Of a stretch of 64,000 nt of DNA, positions 27,701 to 36,533 are shown piece after piece. A program made the translations under genes and the position numbers. The stretch lies in NCBI GenBank assembly GCA_900544115.1, contig UQTW01000009.1:12451-76450 (forward strand), written 5' to 3'. The notes beneath the pieces were generated by a model. The model made no database searches. It was not told the DNA's origin and saw only the letters and a list, made by a program, of their open reading frames with translations. Within the stretch, counting starts at the first letter, position 1. Each line of letters opens with the position of its first letter. The stretch comes from an uncultured Collinsella sp. (GTDB lineage: Bacteria > Actinomycetota > Coriobacteriia > Coriobacteriales > Coriobacteriaceae).

Positions 27701-28453
27701 GTAGTCCTTGACCTTTTTGGCAAAGACATCGGGGGCCAAAACCTCGTCCTCAGAACCCTCGAGCCAGTTCCATGCGGCCTTTTCGCTCATGCCGAGCACG
27801 CTCTGCAGTACCTCGACGACGTCGTCCTCAAAGTAGCTGTAGGTGTCGCGGGCCTGGAGCCAAGGCTCGCCGTTGACGCGCTCAAAAGCCTCACGGAACT
27901 CCTGGGTCTTACCCAGGGAATCGATGTAGTCCTCAAGCTTTGCAAGCTTGAGATCCTCGCCGTAGAAGCCGCGCGCTTCGTAGAACATGCGCTCAAAGCC
28001 GCGAAGCAGCGCCGTGGGAGCCGTATCGCCTTGCTTCCACTGGCCCGCCTTGCTATCGATGTTAAAGAGGATGGCCTGTGTGGGCACCGAGCAGGCGCGC
28101 TCCATGGCAGCCGCGACCATGGGGTCGACAATCTTGCCGTCAAAGTAGCGGATGGCGCTCTTACCGCCGATCTGGCGATTCTCGAGCAGGTAGCTCAGCA
28201 TCTTGAGGAAGTGCGATTTACCGGAACCGAAGAAGCCGCTGATCCACACGCCGATCTTGTCGGTGTGAACATCGATGGCATCGCCGTATGCCTTGAAGAA
28301 CGTGGCAAAGTGCCCCTGCAGTTCGCGCGTCACCACGTACTCGTCAAGCTCCTGGCGGATGGACTCGTCTTTTGAATCCTGGACCTTGACCACACCGTTG
28401 ATGGAACGGTTGATGTCTTTTGCAAAGAGGTCGCGAATGATCGTGTTGTCCAT
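24791..28453 (-). CDS. brxC: BREX P-loop ATPase BrxC
   Basis: BrxC is the large ATPase of BREX, related to DUF499/PglY proteins, and needed for both methylation and exclusion. The 1,220-residue protein begins with the typical IRDLFAKDINRSINGVVKVQ segment and has Walker A GFFGSGKS at 73-80 and the Walker B-type LLFMVDEVGQFI about residue 270. The second half is helical with probable coiled coils (residues 850-1100). AAAGGAG precedes the ATG. The length is normal for type 1 BREX. It follows brxB by 78 bases. Confidence 0.94.
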   Translation of the reverse strand: MDNTIIRDLFAKDINRSINGVVKVQDSKDESIRQELDEYVVTRELQGHFATFFKAYGDAIDVHTDKIGVWISGFFGSGKSHFLKMLSYLLENRQIGGKSAIRYFDGKIVDPMVAAAMERACSVPTQAILFNIDSKAGQWKQGDTAPTALLRGFERMFYEARGFYGEDLKLAKLEDYIDSLGKTQEFREAFERVNGEPWLQARDTYSYFEDDVVEVLQSVLGMSEKAAWNWLEGSEDEVLAPDVFAKKVKDYVDAQAAAHGGNFRLLFMVDEVGQFITNDRDPSLMLSLQTIVEELGAACGGRVWVMVTSQEAIDNLSLPVGNDFSKIQGRFNTRLSLSSSSVDEVIQRRVLEKTAPAADMLARVYEQDTVVLKNNFTFEGGSRSDLAGYANSKDFVASYPFVGYQFKLLPDVMTEVRKHGVKAKHMSTGERSMLSAFQESAQAIQHDQTGALVPFWRFFDTISKDLEHGIIQVVVCAERAAENREGLEPYDVRVLKLLYLIRYIGYVKATVENVSILMVDSLDVDKRALKDRVKESLARLERENKVARQGDTYSFLTDEEQEIAQEIARTPIDNAKVIEYIKKRLFDSIYNAYKFHRDPNDFPFDRYVDGSIHGSSKGGMELSVVTMAGDLARADDAELALKSVDKAIVALGDEVDYWAPLVNAAKIRMYAQTRNLQELPPSTRQIVEAKMREAAYNEKEADALLSEAVLHARCAVNGRMVEVRATKPAQVFEQVLAQLCDVVFEKAGYIGAPVEDDSDIRSTLAGNVQAGLAGMDAGNTRALKEVEDYLKVQHQRHLDTAMGDIQRQYQQRPFGWREVDIANVVAQLVVEQRAQVLFGGQTVQANDSRMVALLRKDADKAQVRLRVRMSDRLLRATGELMRDLFDLKTVPSNEDKLVAELKERLEGLREACLAIARDYYTGIKPAYPYPGEDECEKMRSEVADVLKDQNEAEAFLTTFTKHEERLLDAKEDFDKVVEFFESNQRTAFDHAKDFLSRTEGIEYASDDIPSAVENVAKVREVLKDPKPYGRIKDLQPLMDPVEEDMKKLLGIRRNEFLCRIESDLQDLQAQAESQKGFVNQAKDAIADAGAKYESFKNRAHSAQSLNELSVAATNWANWLSAATNGMYDAVDAARMRMDNERRTTEVTGTGEVVKKISNKAVASSALTPAPVPRRKIKTVRRADLAKPSRLLSAGDVERYVDDLRSRLMQALAANDEIRIN

Positions 28454-28531
28454 GGGTGCTCCTTTGGGTTTGGGAACGTTATGGCAAAGGGTTGTTACCG
28501 GCGGCAGGGACTTGCCTGCGTGGAGCCGTGC

Positions 28532-29224
28532 TTACGAGATATCGATGGCGCGGTAGTAGTTGTCGGCCGGCAGACGGTTAAAGAGCTGGAAAGAAGAGCC
28601 GTTGAAGCTGCCCGGATAGGCAGCGATCACCGGCAGGTCGGAAAAATCGACTTGCATGCAGGCGAGAAGGGTGTGAATACGAAAAAAGGGATAGACCTCG
28701 CCGGCACCGGTCAGAAGAATGACGTCGCCAGGTGCATGAGGTTCGGTTTGCTCGAGGATGAACGCGGCGATCTTCTCGGGCGAACAAAACTTGGCCACGT
28801 CCTCAAGCACACGCTGGGTGCCGCGGCGCTCCTCTTGGCGCGGAATGGCCTTGAGGACACGGCGCTTTTCGAGGATCGCCAGCACGGCGTCGTAGAGGTT
28901 TACGACCTTGAGCGTGCACGGGAGCTTGCCGGCCTCGGCATCGCGTGAAAGGGTGTCAAACAACGCGCGCGCCTCAAACTCCAGCGCAGGGTCGTAGCAG
29001 AAGGTATGGAAGCCGATCTCGTTACCTATGCCCTTGTTGGCCAAAAAGTCCTCGCTGCACAGGCACTCACGCAGGAGCTGCGCGCGGCGCTCAAATTCTT
29101 GGCGGGCGCGCTCGGAGCGGGCATGCGCCGCCACGACGCTCTGGCGGGAATGGATGCCGATATTGGTGGTGATGTCCGTCGCCGGGGTGATAGCAGGGTC
29201 GATGGCGCTGTTGACGGGAGCCAC
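28532..29224 (-). CDS. brxB: BREX protein BrxB (DUF1788)
   Basis: A 230-residue protein of the DUF1788 family, required for BREX but of unknown activity. Recognised by FHTFCYDPALEFEARALF and the end block GDVILLTGAGEVYPFFRIH...SSFQLFNRLPADNYYRA. The start is a GTG one base after the brxA stop; no separate ribosome site is seen, so coupling to brxA is likely. The first 25 residues are not conserved-looking, and an internal start is possible. Confidence 0.9.
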   Translation of the reverse strand: MAPVNSAIDPAITPATDITTNIGIHSRQSVVAAHARSERARQEFERRAQLLRECLCSEDFLANKGIGNEIGFHTFCYDPALEFEARALFDTLSRDAEAGKLPCTLKVVNLYDAVLAILEKRRVLKAIPRQEERRGTQRVLEDVAKFCSPEKIAAFILEQTEPHAPGDVILLTGAGEVYPFFRIHTLLACMQVDFSDLPVIAAYPGSFNGSSFQLFNRLPADNYYRAIDIS

Positions 29225-29225
29225 G

Positions 29226-29876
29226 CTACATCACCGCCCTGCCGGTAAGGGCCGCGATAAGCGACTGCTCACCCAGCTGAATCAAGGCTCGCTCGACATC
29301 GGAATCGAGGAAGAGTGGTGACAGGCGCTCGGACTCCGGACCCTGACCCTCGCCGATAAGACCGGCATGGCGGAGCGTCTGGCGCAGCGAGCCTTTGATG
29401 CGCGTGACCGTGGACTCGGTCCAGCGGGCGGCGTCCGGATACTCCGTGGTAAAGCGCGTCATAAAGGCGTTGAGGTCAACCGCCGTAAAGGCATAATCAA
29501 AGTTTTGCAGGCGCTCCCCTACCTCGACGAGCACGAGCTCGCGCACGATGTCGTAACGGCAGATCATGCTGTAGAAGATGGCCTGGTCCGCCTGCGTGGG
29601 AGTGCCAGATGCCATAAGGCTGGTTAGGGATGACGCGGCCTCGACGGCGGTATTGGGGTCGATGCCGCGCGCGGCGCATGCGGCGTCCGTGGGCACCATG
29701 GCGTCGAGGCGGCGAAGGCACACGGTTGCGCGGTTGGCGACCATGCGCTCCGTGGGATATTGAAAGAGGTTCTCGCTCTTTACGCGTACAATGACCTGCT
29801 CGTCGCTTGCGCCCTGTATACGCAGGGCAGCGACGATGCGCATCTCATGCGGGAGGAATTGCTCGCGGGTGAGCAC
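29226..29876 (-). CDS. brxA: BREX protein BrxA (DUF1819)
   Basis: A 216-residue DUF1819 protein, first gene of the operon; known BrxA is a small helical DNA-binding protein. Seen: IQGASDEQVIVRVKSENLFQYPTERM-type N-terminal helix pair, YDIVRELVLVEVGERL, and TESTVTRIKGSLRQTL. The start is a GTG whose first G is the last base of a run of ten G. No other ribosome site is present, so the G-run itself must serve as, or displace, the Shine-Dalgarno sequence. A stop codon lies nine codons upstream in frame, so a longer N-terminus is excluded. Confidence 0.88.
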   Translation of the reverse strand: MLTREQFLPHEMRIVAALRIQGASDEQVIVRVKSENLFQYPTERMVANRATVCLRRLDAMVPTDAACAARGIDPNTAVEAASSLTSLMASGTPTQADQAIFYSMICRYDIVRELVLVEVGERLQNFDYAFTAVDLNAFMTRFTTEYPDAARWTESTVTRIKGSLRQTLRHAGLIGEGQGPESERLSPLFLDSDVERALIQLGEQSLIAALTGRAVM

Positions 29877-29885
29877 CCCCCCCCC
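29876..29885 (-). promoter_or_regulatory. Ten-G homopolymer at the brxA start codon
   Basis: On the minus strand G10 ends in the G of the GTG start. Length change by replication slippage would alter the G-rich ribosome site or its spacing, which could switch translation of the first BREX gene. Confidence 0.6.
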
Positions 29886-30235
29886 GAACGCTTTTTGTGG
29901 TTACATCCACAGTACACGCTCCAAGGGTGTCAAAGGCTGTCACAAGTGCGCCGCAACCCGGCAGGCAGGCGCGGCGCACATGACAATAATCATACCTGTT
30001 GGTAAAAAAGTTACCACGCCCAGAGTGTCAAATGTTGAGCAACAAAATTAAATCCGGTTAACGGTTATTTTCGCAGCTCAGCAGCTTTGACGAGATCGCC
30101 CCAAATCACACTTGCCAGATAAACGCGCTTGCGAATGCAGACACGCACACGCCCAAAGCCACCTCGCATCGGACCCCCACCCTCCACTACACTCAACATT
30201 GAGTTATACATATGATTCCATGTAAGGAGCTTCAT
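29886..30235 (-). promoter_or_regulatory. BREX operon upstream region with inverted repeat
   Basis: The 350-base gap between brxA and the 62-residue gene on the other strand. It holds TTGACA boxes on the minus strand at 30031-30026 and 29933-29928 (no good -10 box at standard spacing), a perfect 9-bp inverted repeat GTGCGCCGC (29946-29954 with 29971-29979), and GGTAA/TTACC at 30001-30015. Likely the divergent control region; no WYL-type BREX regulator gene is in sight. Confidence 0.5.
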
Positions 30236-30424
30236 ATGCCAGACGTAAAGCCTATTTCCGATCAGACGGGCGCACTAACCGCCATCCAAGAACGCGAGTA
30301 TCGCATTCAACGTGCCATCACGCGTGGCTACGACGATCTGGTAAACGGTCGCATTCGACCCTGGAAACAAGCGAAGATCGAGGCGGATCAGATGCGAGCC
30401 TCAAGACAACCCTCCCCCATGTAA
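30236..30424 (+). CDS. Small antitoxin-like protein
   Basis: A 62-residue protein (MPDVKPISDQTGALTAIQ...) whose second half, a helix followed by GYDDLVNGRIRPWKQAK, resembles the C-terminal segment of Phd/YefM- or RelB-type antitoxins. GTAAGGAG precedes the ATG, and a CTCAA/TTGAG inverted pair lies just upstream, as in autoregulated antitoxin operators. No toxin gene follows: serC starts 115 bases downstream. It may be an orphan antitoxin or a small DNA-binding protein; confidence in the role is low. Confidence 0.55.
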   Translation: MPDVKPISDQTGALTAIQEREYRIQRAITRGYDDLVNGRIRPWKQAKIEADQMRASRQPSPM

Positions 30425-30539
30425 CCATCCTGTAAATCATAGCGGCGCACTCGAGTTTTACCGTGATGCGGTCGCGCCTGGCGCTCCACTGTGCTAAAGT
30501 ATCCCGAACGTTCAAACGACTACGAGGGGGACCTAGAAG

Positions 30540-31664
<1,125 letters not shown>

Positions 31665-31736
31665 CCCGCAACCCGCGGGCCGACCAGCCACTTCAAACCA
31701 CCCTGCTTAGATCAAAACCTGCTAAGGAGTTTTTCC

Positions 31737-32900
31737 ATGCGTAAGATTAAGACCATCGACGACATCACTAAAGACGGCAAAGTCGAGTTTGGCGAGGGCT
31801 ACGAGTTTGTGGGCACCGCCGAGGAGGCCGACGCTATCCTGATGCGCTCCACCGACCTGCACGGCTACGAGCTGCCCGAGGGCATCCGCGCCATCGCCCG
31901 CTGCGGCGCCGGCGTCAACAACATCCCCGTCGAGGAGTACGCCAGAAAGGGCGTCGTCGTCTTTAACTCCCCCGGTGCCAACAGCAACGCCGTCAAGGAG
32001 CTCGTCCTGGGCATGCTGGTGCTTTCGAGCCGCGGCGTCGTGCAGTCGATGAACTGGGTGCGCAACAACGCCGACGACCCCGAGATTCAGGTCGATGCCG
32101 AAAAAGCCAAGAAGGCCTTTGTGGGCCGCGAGCTCAAGGGCAAGCGCATCGGCGTCATCGGCCTGGGCAACGTAGGCTCCAAGGTCGCCAACGCCTGCGT
32201 CGACCTGGGCATGGACGTCTACGGCTATGATCCGTTCATTTCCGTCGAGCACGCGTGGGTGCTGAGCCGCGAGGTGCAGCGCGTGGGCACGCTCGAGGAT
32301 CTGTGCCGCGGCTGCGACTACCTCACCGTGCACGTGCCCAGCAAGGCCGACACCATCGGCATGATCAGCACCGAGCAGATTAACCTGCTGGCCCCGGGCG
32401 CCGTGCTCATCAACTACGCGCGCGAAACCATCATTGACGAGGACGCCGTCGACGCTGCCCTGCGCGAGGGCAAGCTGAGCTGGTTTAGCTGCGACTTTGC
32501 CACGCCCAAGACCGTCAAGATGCCCAACACGTTTATCACCACGCACTCGGGCGCCGGCACTGGCGAGGCCGAGGCCAACTGTGCTGATATGGCCATCAGC
32601 GAGCTCAAGGATTACCTGGAGAACGGCAACATCGCGCACAGCGTCAACTACCCCGCTTGCAGCATGGGCAAGGCGCGCGCCGCAAGCCGCATCGCCTGCC
32701 TGCACGCCAACGTGCCTAACATGATCGGCCAGATCACGGCAATCCTGGCCAAGGACAATGCCAACGTGCAGCGTATGACCAACGAGTCCGCTGGCGAAAA
32801 CGCCTACACCATGTTCGACACCGACGAGCACCTGGACAGCAGCACCATCGAGGCGCTCAAGCAGATTCCGTCGATGTATCGCGTGCGCGTGATCAAATAG
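31737..32900 (+). CDS. serA: D-3-phosphoglycerate dehydrogenase
   Basis: NAD-dependent oxidation of 3-phosphoglycerate, the first step of serine synthesis. The 387-residue protein is the short form: substrate domain (ARCGAGVNNIPVEEYARKG), Rossmann fold with GVIGLGNVGSKVA, catalytic Arg/Glu/His segments (INYARETIIDEDA, TTHSGAGTGEAEAN), and a C-terminal ACT-like domain (VPNMIGQITAILAKDNANVQR) that may allow serine feedback. AAGGAG precedes the ATG. It ends in a strong terminator at 32941-32969. Confidence 0.95.
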   Translation: MRKIKTIDDITKDGKVEFGEGYEFVGTAEEADAILMRSTDLHGYELPEGIRAIARCGAGVNNIPVEEYARKGVVVFNSPGANSNAVKELVLGMLVLSSRGVVQSMNWVRNNADDPEIQVDAEKAKKAFVGRELKGKRIGVIGLGNVGSKVANACVDLGMDVYGYDPFISVEHAWVLSREVQRVGTLEDLCRGCDYLTVHVPSKADTIGMISTEQINLLAPGAVLINYARETIIDEDAVDAALREGKLSWFSCDFATPKTVKMPNTFITTHSGAGTGEAEANCADMAISELKDYLENGNIAHSVNYPACSMGKARAASRIACLHANVPNMIGQITAILAKDNANVQRMTNESAGENAYTMFDTDEHLDSSTIEALKQIPSMYRVRVIK

Positions 32901-32940
32901 CTCCGGCGCCAAGCCTGCGAGGCAGTCCATGAAGCCCATT

Positions 32941-32969
32941 CGGCCCCCGTTTTAACGAAACGGGGGCCG
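32941..32969 (+). terminator. Terminator of serC-serA
   Basis: CGGCCCCCGTTT and its exact reverse complement with a 5-base loop, followed by ATTTCGTT. Confidence 0.8.
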
Positions 32970-32988
32970 ATTTCGTTGCTCCGGCTGG

Positions 32989-33175
32989 TTTTGAAAATGC
33001 TATCCATAATAAGTTTTTTCGGATAATCGACAGTCCCACCCAAATCACTGAGCACACCTGCTTTGATAAACAGCTTTATCAGGGGCTTTAGTAGGTAAAA
33101 ATCGATCTCTATATATCACATTCAAGTTGACTGTCGATTTTCCGAAACAACTTGTTTTGGATAGTATTTTTAAAG
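32989..33175. mobile_element. MITE-like element with 36-47 bp terminal inverted repeats
   Basis: Left arm 33000-33035 (CTATCCATAATAAG start, GGATAATCGACAGTC end) matches the reverse complement of 33129-33164 at 31 of 36 bases, and similarity extends about ten bases outwards on both sides. The 93-base interior has no ORF. The bases to 33249 hold nothing else I can name. Confidence 0.65.
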
Positions 33176-33249
33176 CCCTTCCAAGGCGAAACTGAAGCCT
33201 TTTTCGCGCCCAAAACTCTAGTTCACGCGACCGTTTTCCACCCGCGCGA

Positions 33250-34299
33250 CTACATTTCCGCCCAATTGATAAAAATCTCCTCACGAAGCCGCCGTTCGAG
33301 CTCCTGCTGCCGCGGTGTCTTGTCTTTCAGCGGCACATCGAGATAGGACATGATGAGCTCCATCACCACGCGGAAGGCATCGGAGTCGGCCAGCTGACCA
33401 TAGGTCATCAAAACGACGGGATATCCCATCGCTTGCAGCGCCGTCGTTCGGTCGGAGTCCGAAATCTTGGATTCTATGGATCCATGAATGGCTTTACCTT
33501 GGCATTCAACCAGACACTCTCGACTACCGTCCTTATTTGCCAGCAAAATATCGGCATAGCGCCTATCAAGCCCCGAAATCAGGCGGGCACTGCGCGTCAT
33601 ACGAATCTCAACGTTATTGGTAAGGCGCAGCCCTTCGCCGCCGCGCAACCTCGTAAGGCCAAACAGCATCGATGCCTGGACCTCGAGCGGCGATGCCGCC
33701 ACCCCCGTAATGCATTTCGCGGCACGCGTGAACGATTTAGCGCCGCGGAGCCCCCGGATCTTATTGACGTACTCTGCAAGCTCAGAGAGCTCAATCAAGG
33801 GAGGTCGTTTCCACAAGTCCGTTGGATTCCCCGAGGCATCCTTTACGTTTTCCCAGCCCGACCGCGCGTCGCCCCACCGGCCCCCATATGCCTGCACAAG
33901 CGCCGACTTTACCTGAGGCGCAATCTTGCACACGGCAAAGGTGCCGCACATCTCATACATGCACATGATCAGACGCTCGTTTGAGACCGAGGAAGCCAGG
34001 GACAGCAGGGTAAAGAGTGGGGACGCGACATCGAGGCCAAACTCTGTCTGCCGCGCGGAATCAAACGGCCTCTCCCCGTTCCAAACATGCCTGACAATGC
34101 GATCGCCCTTACGTCCGCAGCTGCCCTGTGCCAAAACGTGCAACGGGGTGCCCAGGAAATGCGCAACGAGCGGATGCTCGCAAAGGCGCTCCCTGCGCGG
34201 ATCGTCCGCAGAATCGGGCAGGTCCGGCATTATCGCCAAGACCTGTGGAGGTATCCGGTGATACCGAAAGGCAGATGTGTCGCACAGCATGTCGTCCAT
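33250..34299 (-). CDS. Nuclease-fold-like hypothetical protein, Coriobacteriia paralogous family (member 1)
   Basis: A 349-residue protein with no firm name. The central SPLEVQASMLFGL and the C-terminal ADILLANKDGSRECLVECQG followed by a DRTTALQAMGYPVVLMTYGQ block resemble a Vsr/DUF559-like restriction-endonuclease fold, although the usual E-x-K is E-C-Q. The same layout is seen in the protein at 42719-43927, including the N-terminal MxxxLxxTxAxxxx pattern, which supports ATG 34299 over a TTG at 34347. AbiEi-like N-terminal regions occur in such proteins, but I cannot confirm this. It stands alone, next to a MITE-like element. Confidence 0.6.
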   Translation of the reverse strand: MDDMLCDTSAFRYHRIPPQVLAIMPDLPDSADDPRRERLCEHPLVAHFLGTPLHVLAQGSCGRKGDRIVRHVWNGERPFDSARQTEFGLDVASPLFTLLSLASSVSNERLIMCMYEMCGTFAVCKIAPQVKSALVQAYGGRWGDARSGWENVKDASGNPTDLWKRPPLIELSELAEYVNKIRGLRGAKSFTRAAKCITGVAASPLEVQASMLFGLTRLRGGEGLRLTNNVEIRMTRSARLISGLDRRYADILLANKDGSRECLVECQGKAIHGSIESKISDSDRTTALQAMGYPVVLMTYGQLADSDAFRVVMELIMSYLDVPLKDKTPRQQELERRLREEIFINWAEM

Positions 34300-34453
34300 A
34301 GAGGCTACGTACCCACTGCGTCGTTTGTGAACCCGCTCGAACGGCAAACGCGCTGGCTCGGCCTGCGAACGGTAAATACTGCTGCGCGCACGTCACGAAT
34401 CTCTCGGGAGGCTTACAATCGGTTTGGAAAGCAGACTGATTGTGAGGTTGCAT

Positions 34454-35674
34454 ATGGTTGATGAGGACTTTGCCTGGCGGCTTGCGCAGGAGCTTGTGCG
34501 GATTGACAGCTCAGACCCGGGCGCGTATGAGGATGAAATTGAGCGGTATATCAAAGCGCTGGTTGAGGAACGGCTGGCACGGTTGAACCACCCGACACTC
34601 GATGCCATACGGGTTGAGGAGCTTGAGGTGCTCCCCGGACGCCGCAACCTTATGATCACCGTGCCCGGTTTGAGCGACGAGCCACGGCTCGTCTACATCT
34701 GCCACATGGATACCGTCACCTTGGGCGACGGCTGGGACGCGGACATCGCACCGCTTGGGGCAGTTGTGCGCAACGACAAGCTCTATGGCCGGGGCGCCTG
34801 CGACATGAAGGGCGGCCTGGCCTGCGCCATTGCCGCACTGGTCCATACGCTCGAGCGCGTGGCGGCGGATGGCGCGCTGCCCCGCCGCGGCTTTTCGCTC
34901 ATCTGCTCGGTCGACGAAGAGGACTTTATGCGCGGCTCCGAGGCCGCCATCGATGCCGGATGGGTATGCTCGCGCGAATGGGTGCTGGATACCGAGCCCA
35001 CCGACAGACAGATTCAGGTAGCGCACAAGGGGCGCACGTGGTTCGAGATTGAAATGGCTGGCGTGACGGCGCATGCGAGCCAGCCCTGGAAGGGCGCGGA
35101 TGCCGTCGCCGCCATGGCCGAGGTCGTCTGCGCGTTACGCCGCGCGTTCATGGCGCTGCCCGTACACGATGAGCTGGGGCCATCGACCATCACGTTTGGA
35201 CAGATCGAGGGTGGCTACCGTCCCTATGTCGTGCCCGATCACGCCAAGGTCTGGGTCGATATGCGCCTGACCCCGCCGACCGATACGGCCACCGTGACGC
35301 GCATGGTAGAGCAGGCCATCGCCGTCGCCGAGGCCGCGGTCCCCGGCTGCCATGGCAGCTATACCGTGACAGGCGACCGCCCCGCCATCGAGCGCGACCC
35401 GAACTCTCCCCTTCTGGCTGCACTCAAGCATGCCGCCGACAGCGTTACGGGCATGGACACGGCCGTCGGCTTCTTTACCGGCTACACCGACACTGCCGTC
35501 ATTGCCGGCAAGACGGGTAACCGTAACTGCATGAGCTATGGCCCAGGCTCGCTCGCGCTCGCCCACAAGCCCAACGAATATGTGCCCCACGCCGACATCG
35601 TTCGTTGTCAGCAGGTGCTAATCGCGCTCGCCGATAACGTGCTCTGGGACGCGAGCGGCCAAGTTGGGGCATAA
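34454..35674 (+). CDS. M20 family metallopeptidase (ArgE/DapE-like)
   Basis: A 406-residue zinc-dependent amidohydrolase. The metal-binding motifs HMDTVTLGDG, GACDMKGG and DEEDFMRGSEA are present, with the dimerisation domain (AHKGRTWFEIEMAGVTAHAS) in the middle. Substrate among N-acyl amino acids, dipeptides or succinyl-diaminopimelate cannot be told. ATG 34454 with GTGAGG upstream is preferred to the frame's earlier ATG. It is followed 40 bases later by the DUF1015-like gene on the same strand. Confidence 0.88.
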   Translation: MVDEDFAWRLAQELVRIDSSDPGAYEDEIERYIKALVEERLARLNHPTLDAIRVEELEVLPGRRNLMITVPGLSDEPRLVYICHMDTVTLGDGWDADIAPLGAVVRNDKLYGRGACDMKGGLACAIAALVHTLERVAADGALPRRGFSLICSVDEEDFMRGSEAAIDAGWVCSREWVLDTEPTDRQIQVAHKGRTWFEIEMAGVTAHASQPWKGADAVAAMAEVVCALRRAFMALPVHDELGPSTITFGQIEGGYRPYVVPDHAKVWVDMRLTPPTDTATVTRMVEQAIAVAEAAVPGCHGSYTVTGDRPAIERDPNSPLLAALKHAADSVTGMDTAVGFFTGYTDTAVIAGKTGNRNCMSYGPGSLALAHKPNEYVPHADIVRCQQVLIALADNVLWDASGQVGA

Positions 35675-35714
35675 TAAGCCGCGAACAAACCGACTCGTGC
35701 GTTAGGACCGCCCC

Positions 35715-36404
35715 ATGAAAGCACTTCCGTTTCCCTGCATCCGCCCGGCTCAGGACCGCGTGCTCGAGGCACTGCCTGCAATGGGCAGCATCCTGAGCGG
35801 CAACGATGCTCTGCGCGGAGCCATTGCCGATGGTCTGATGCTCAAGGATCCAGGCGCGGCGTATTACGTGTACGAATGCTCGGGTGAGCCGGGACGCGTG
35901 ACGGGTGTCGTGGCGATTTGCCCGGTTAACGTGCTGACGGGCGGCGACGAGGCTGCCGCCGAGAGCATCGACGCACTCGCCACCGCGCGCGCGATCGCCG
36001 AGCTCAAGGTGCAGCCGCGCCCCGTGTCGCTCGCCTACGAGGCGTCGCCCGTCATGGATATCATTTTGAGCGCTGCCAAAGAGGGCGCATCGCTCTACGC
36101 CGTCACCGATCCCGCGGGCGTCACACATCGCGTGTGGGAGGTCAAGCGCGAGGACGCCGTTGCCGCCATCCGTGCCATGCTCGATCAGGCGCCCGACCCG
36201 GTGTTCGCCGGTGACTCCGCCTATGTCGCCGCACTGGCTGGGGCATCGCAGATTCTGGCCGACGAGGCCCGCGCTGCCGGCGCCTACTCTGGCAAAGAGC
36301 CGTTCAACTTTGCTGTAGCCGTGCTGTTCCCCGCCGCGCAGGTCAGCGGCAGCGCGCCGCAGGTTCCGACGGGTCTGCTCACTCACCAGGTCTCACGGTT
36401 CTAG
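35715..36404 (+). CDS. Short DUF1015-family protein
   Basis: A 229-residue protein whose PGAAYYVYECSG, SLAYEASPVMDIILSAA and THRVWEVK segments match DUF1015. Most members are near 400 residues and contain a DGHHR motif; here the corresponding place reads GDSAYVAALAGA, so the presumed active or binding residues are gone and the C-terminal third is missing. DUF1015 genes often lie near serA/serC, as here (2.8 kb away). Function unknown. Confidence 0.7.
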   Translation: MKALPFPCIRPAQDRVLEALPAMGSILSGNDALRGAIADGLMLKDPGAAYYVYECSGEPGRVTGVVAICPVNVLTGGDEAAAESIDALATARAIAELKVQPRPVSLAYEASPVMDIILSAAKEGASLYAVTDPAGVTHRVWEVKREDAVAAIRAMLDQAPDPVFAGDSAYVAALAGASQILADEARAAGAYSGKEPFNFAVAVLFPAAQVSGSAPQVPTGLLTHQVSRF

Positions 36405-36448
36405 CGAACTCAAACGCTAAGCTGGAAAACCCAGCATCCAAACAAACA

Positions 36449-36490
36449 AGGGGCGGAGATGCAGCAAACGCATGCACCTCCGCCCTTTTC
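36449..36490. terminator. Bidirectional hairpin terminator
   Basis: GGGCGGAG...CTCCGCCC hairpin, flanked by A and T runs, between the convergent DUF1015 and histidine phosphatase genes. Confidence 0.7.
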
Positions 36491-36533
36491 GCATCAAACA
36501 ATTACGCCGGTAAACCGGGCCGCAACGTCAGCG

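Noticed and set aside
29226..30235. CRISPR-like repeats among the TTGACA-containing stretches upstream of brxA
   Set aside because: Units are 7 bases or less, with irregular spacing.
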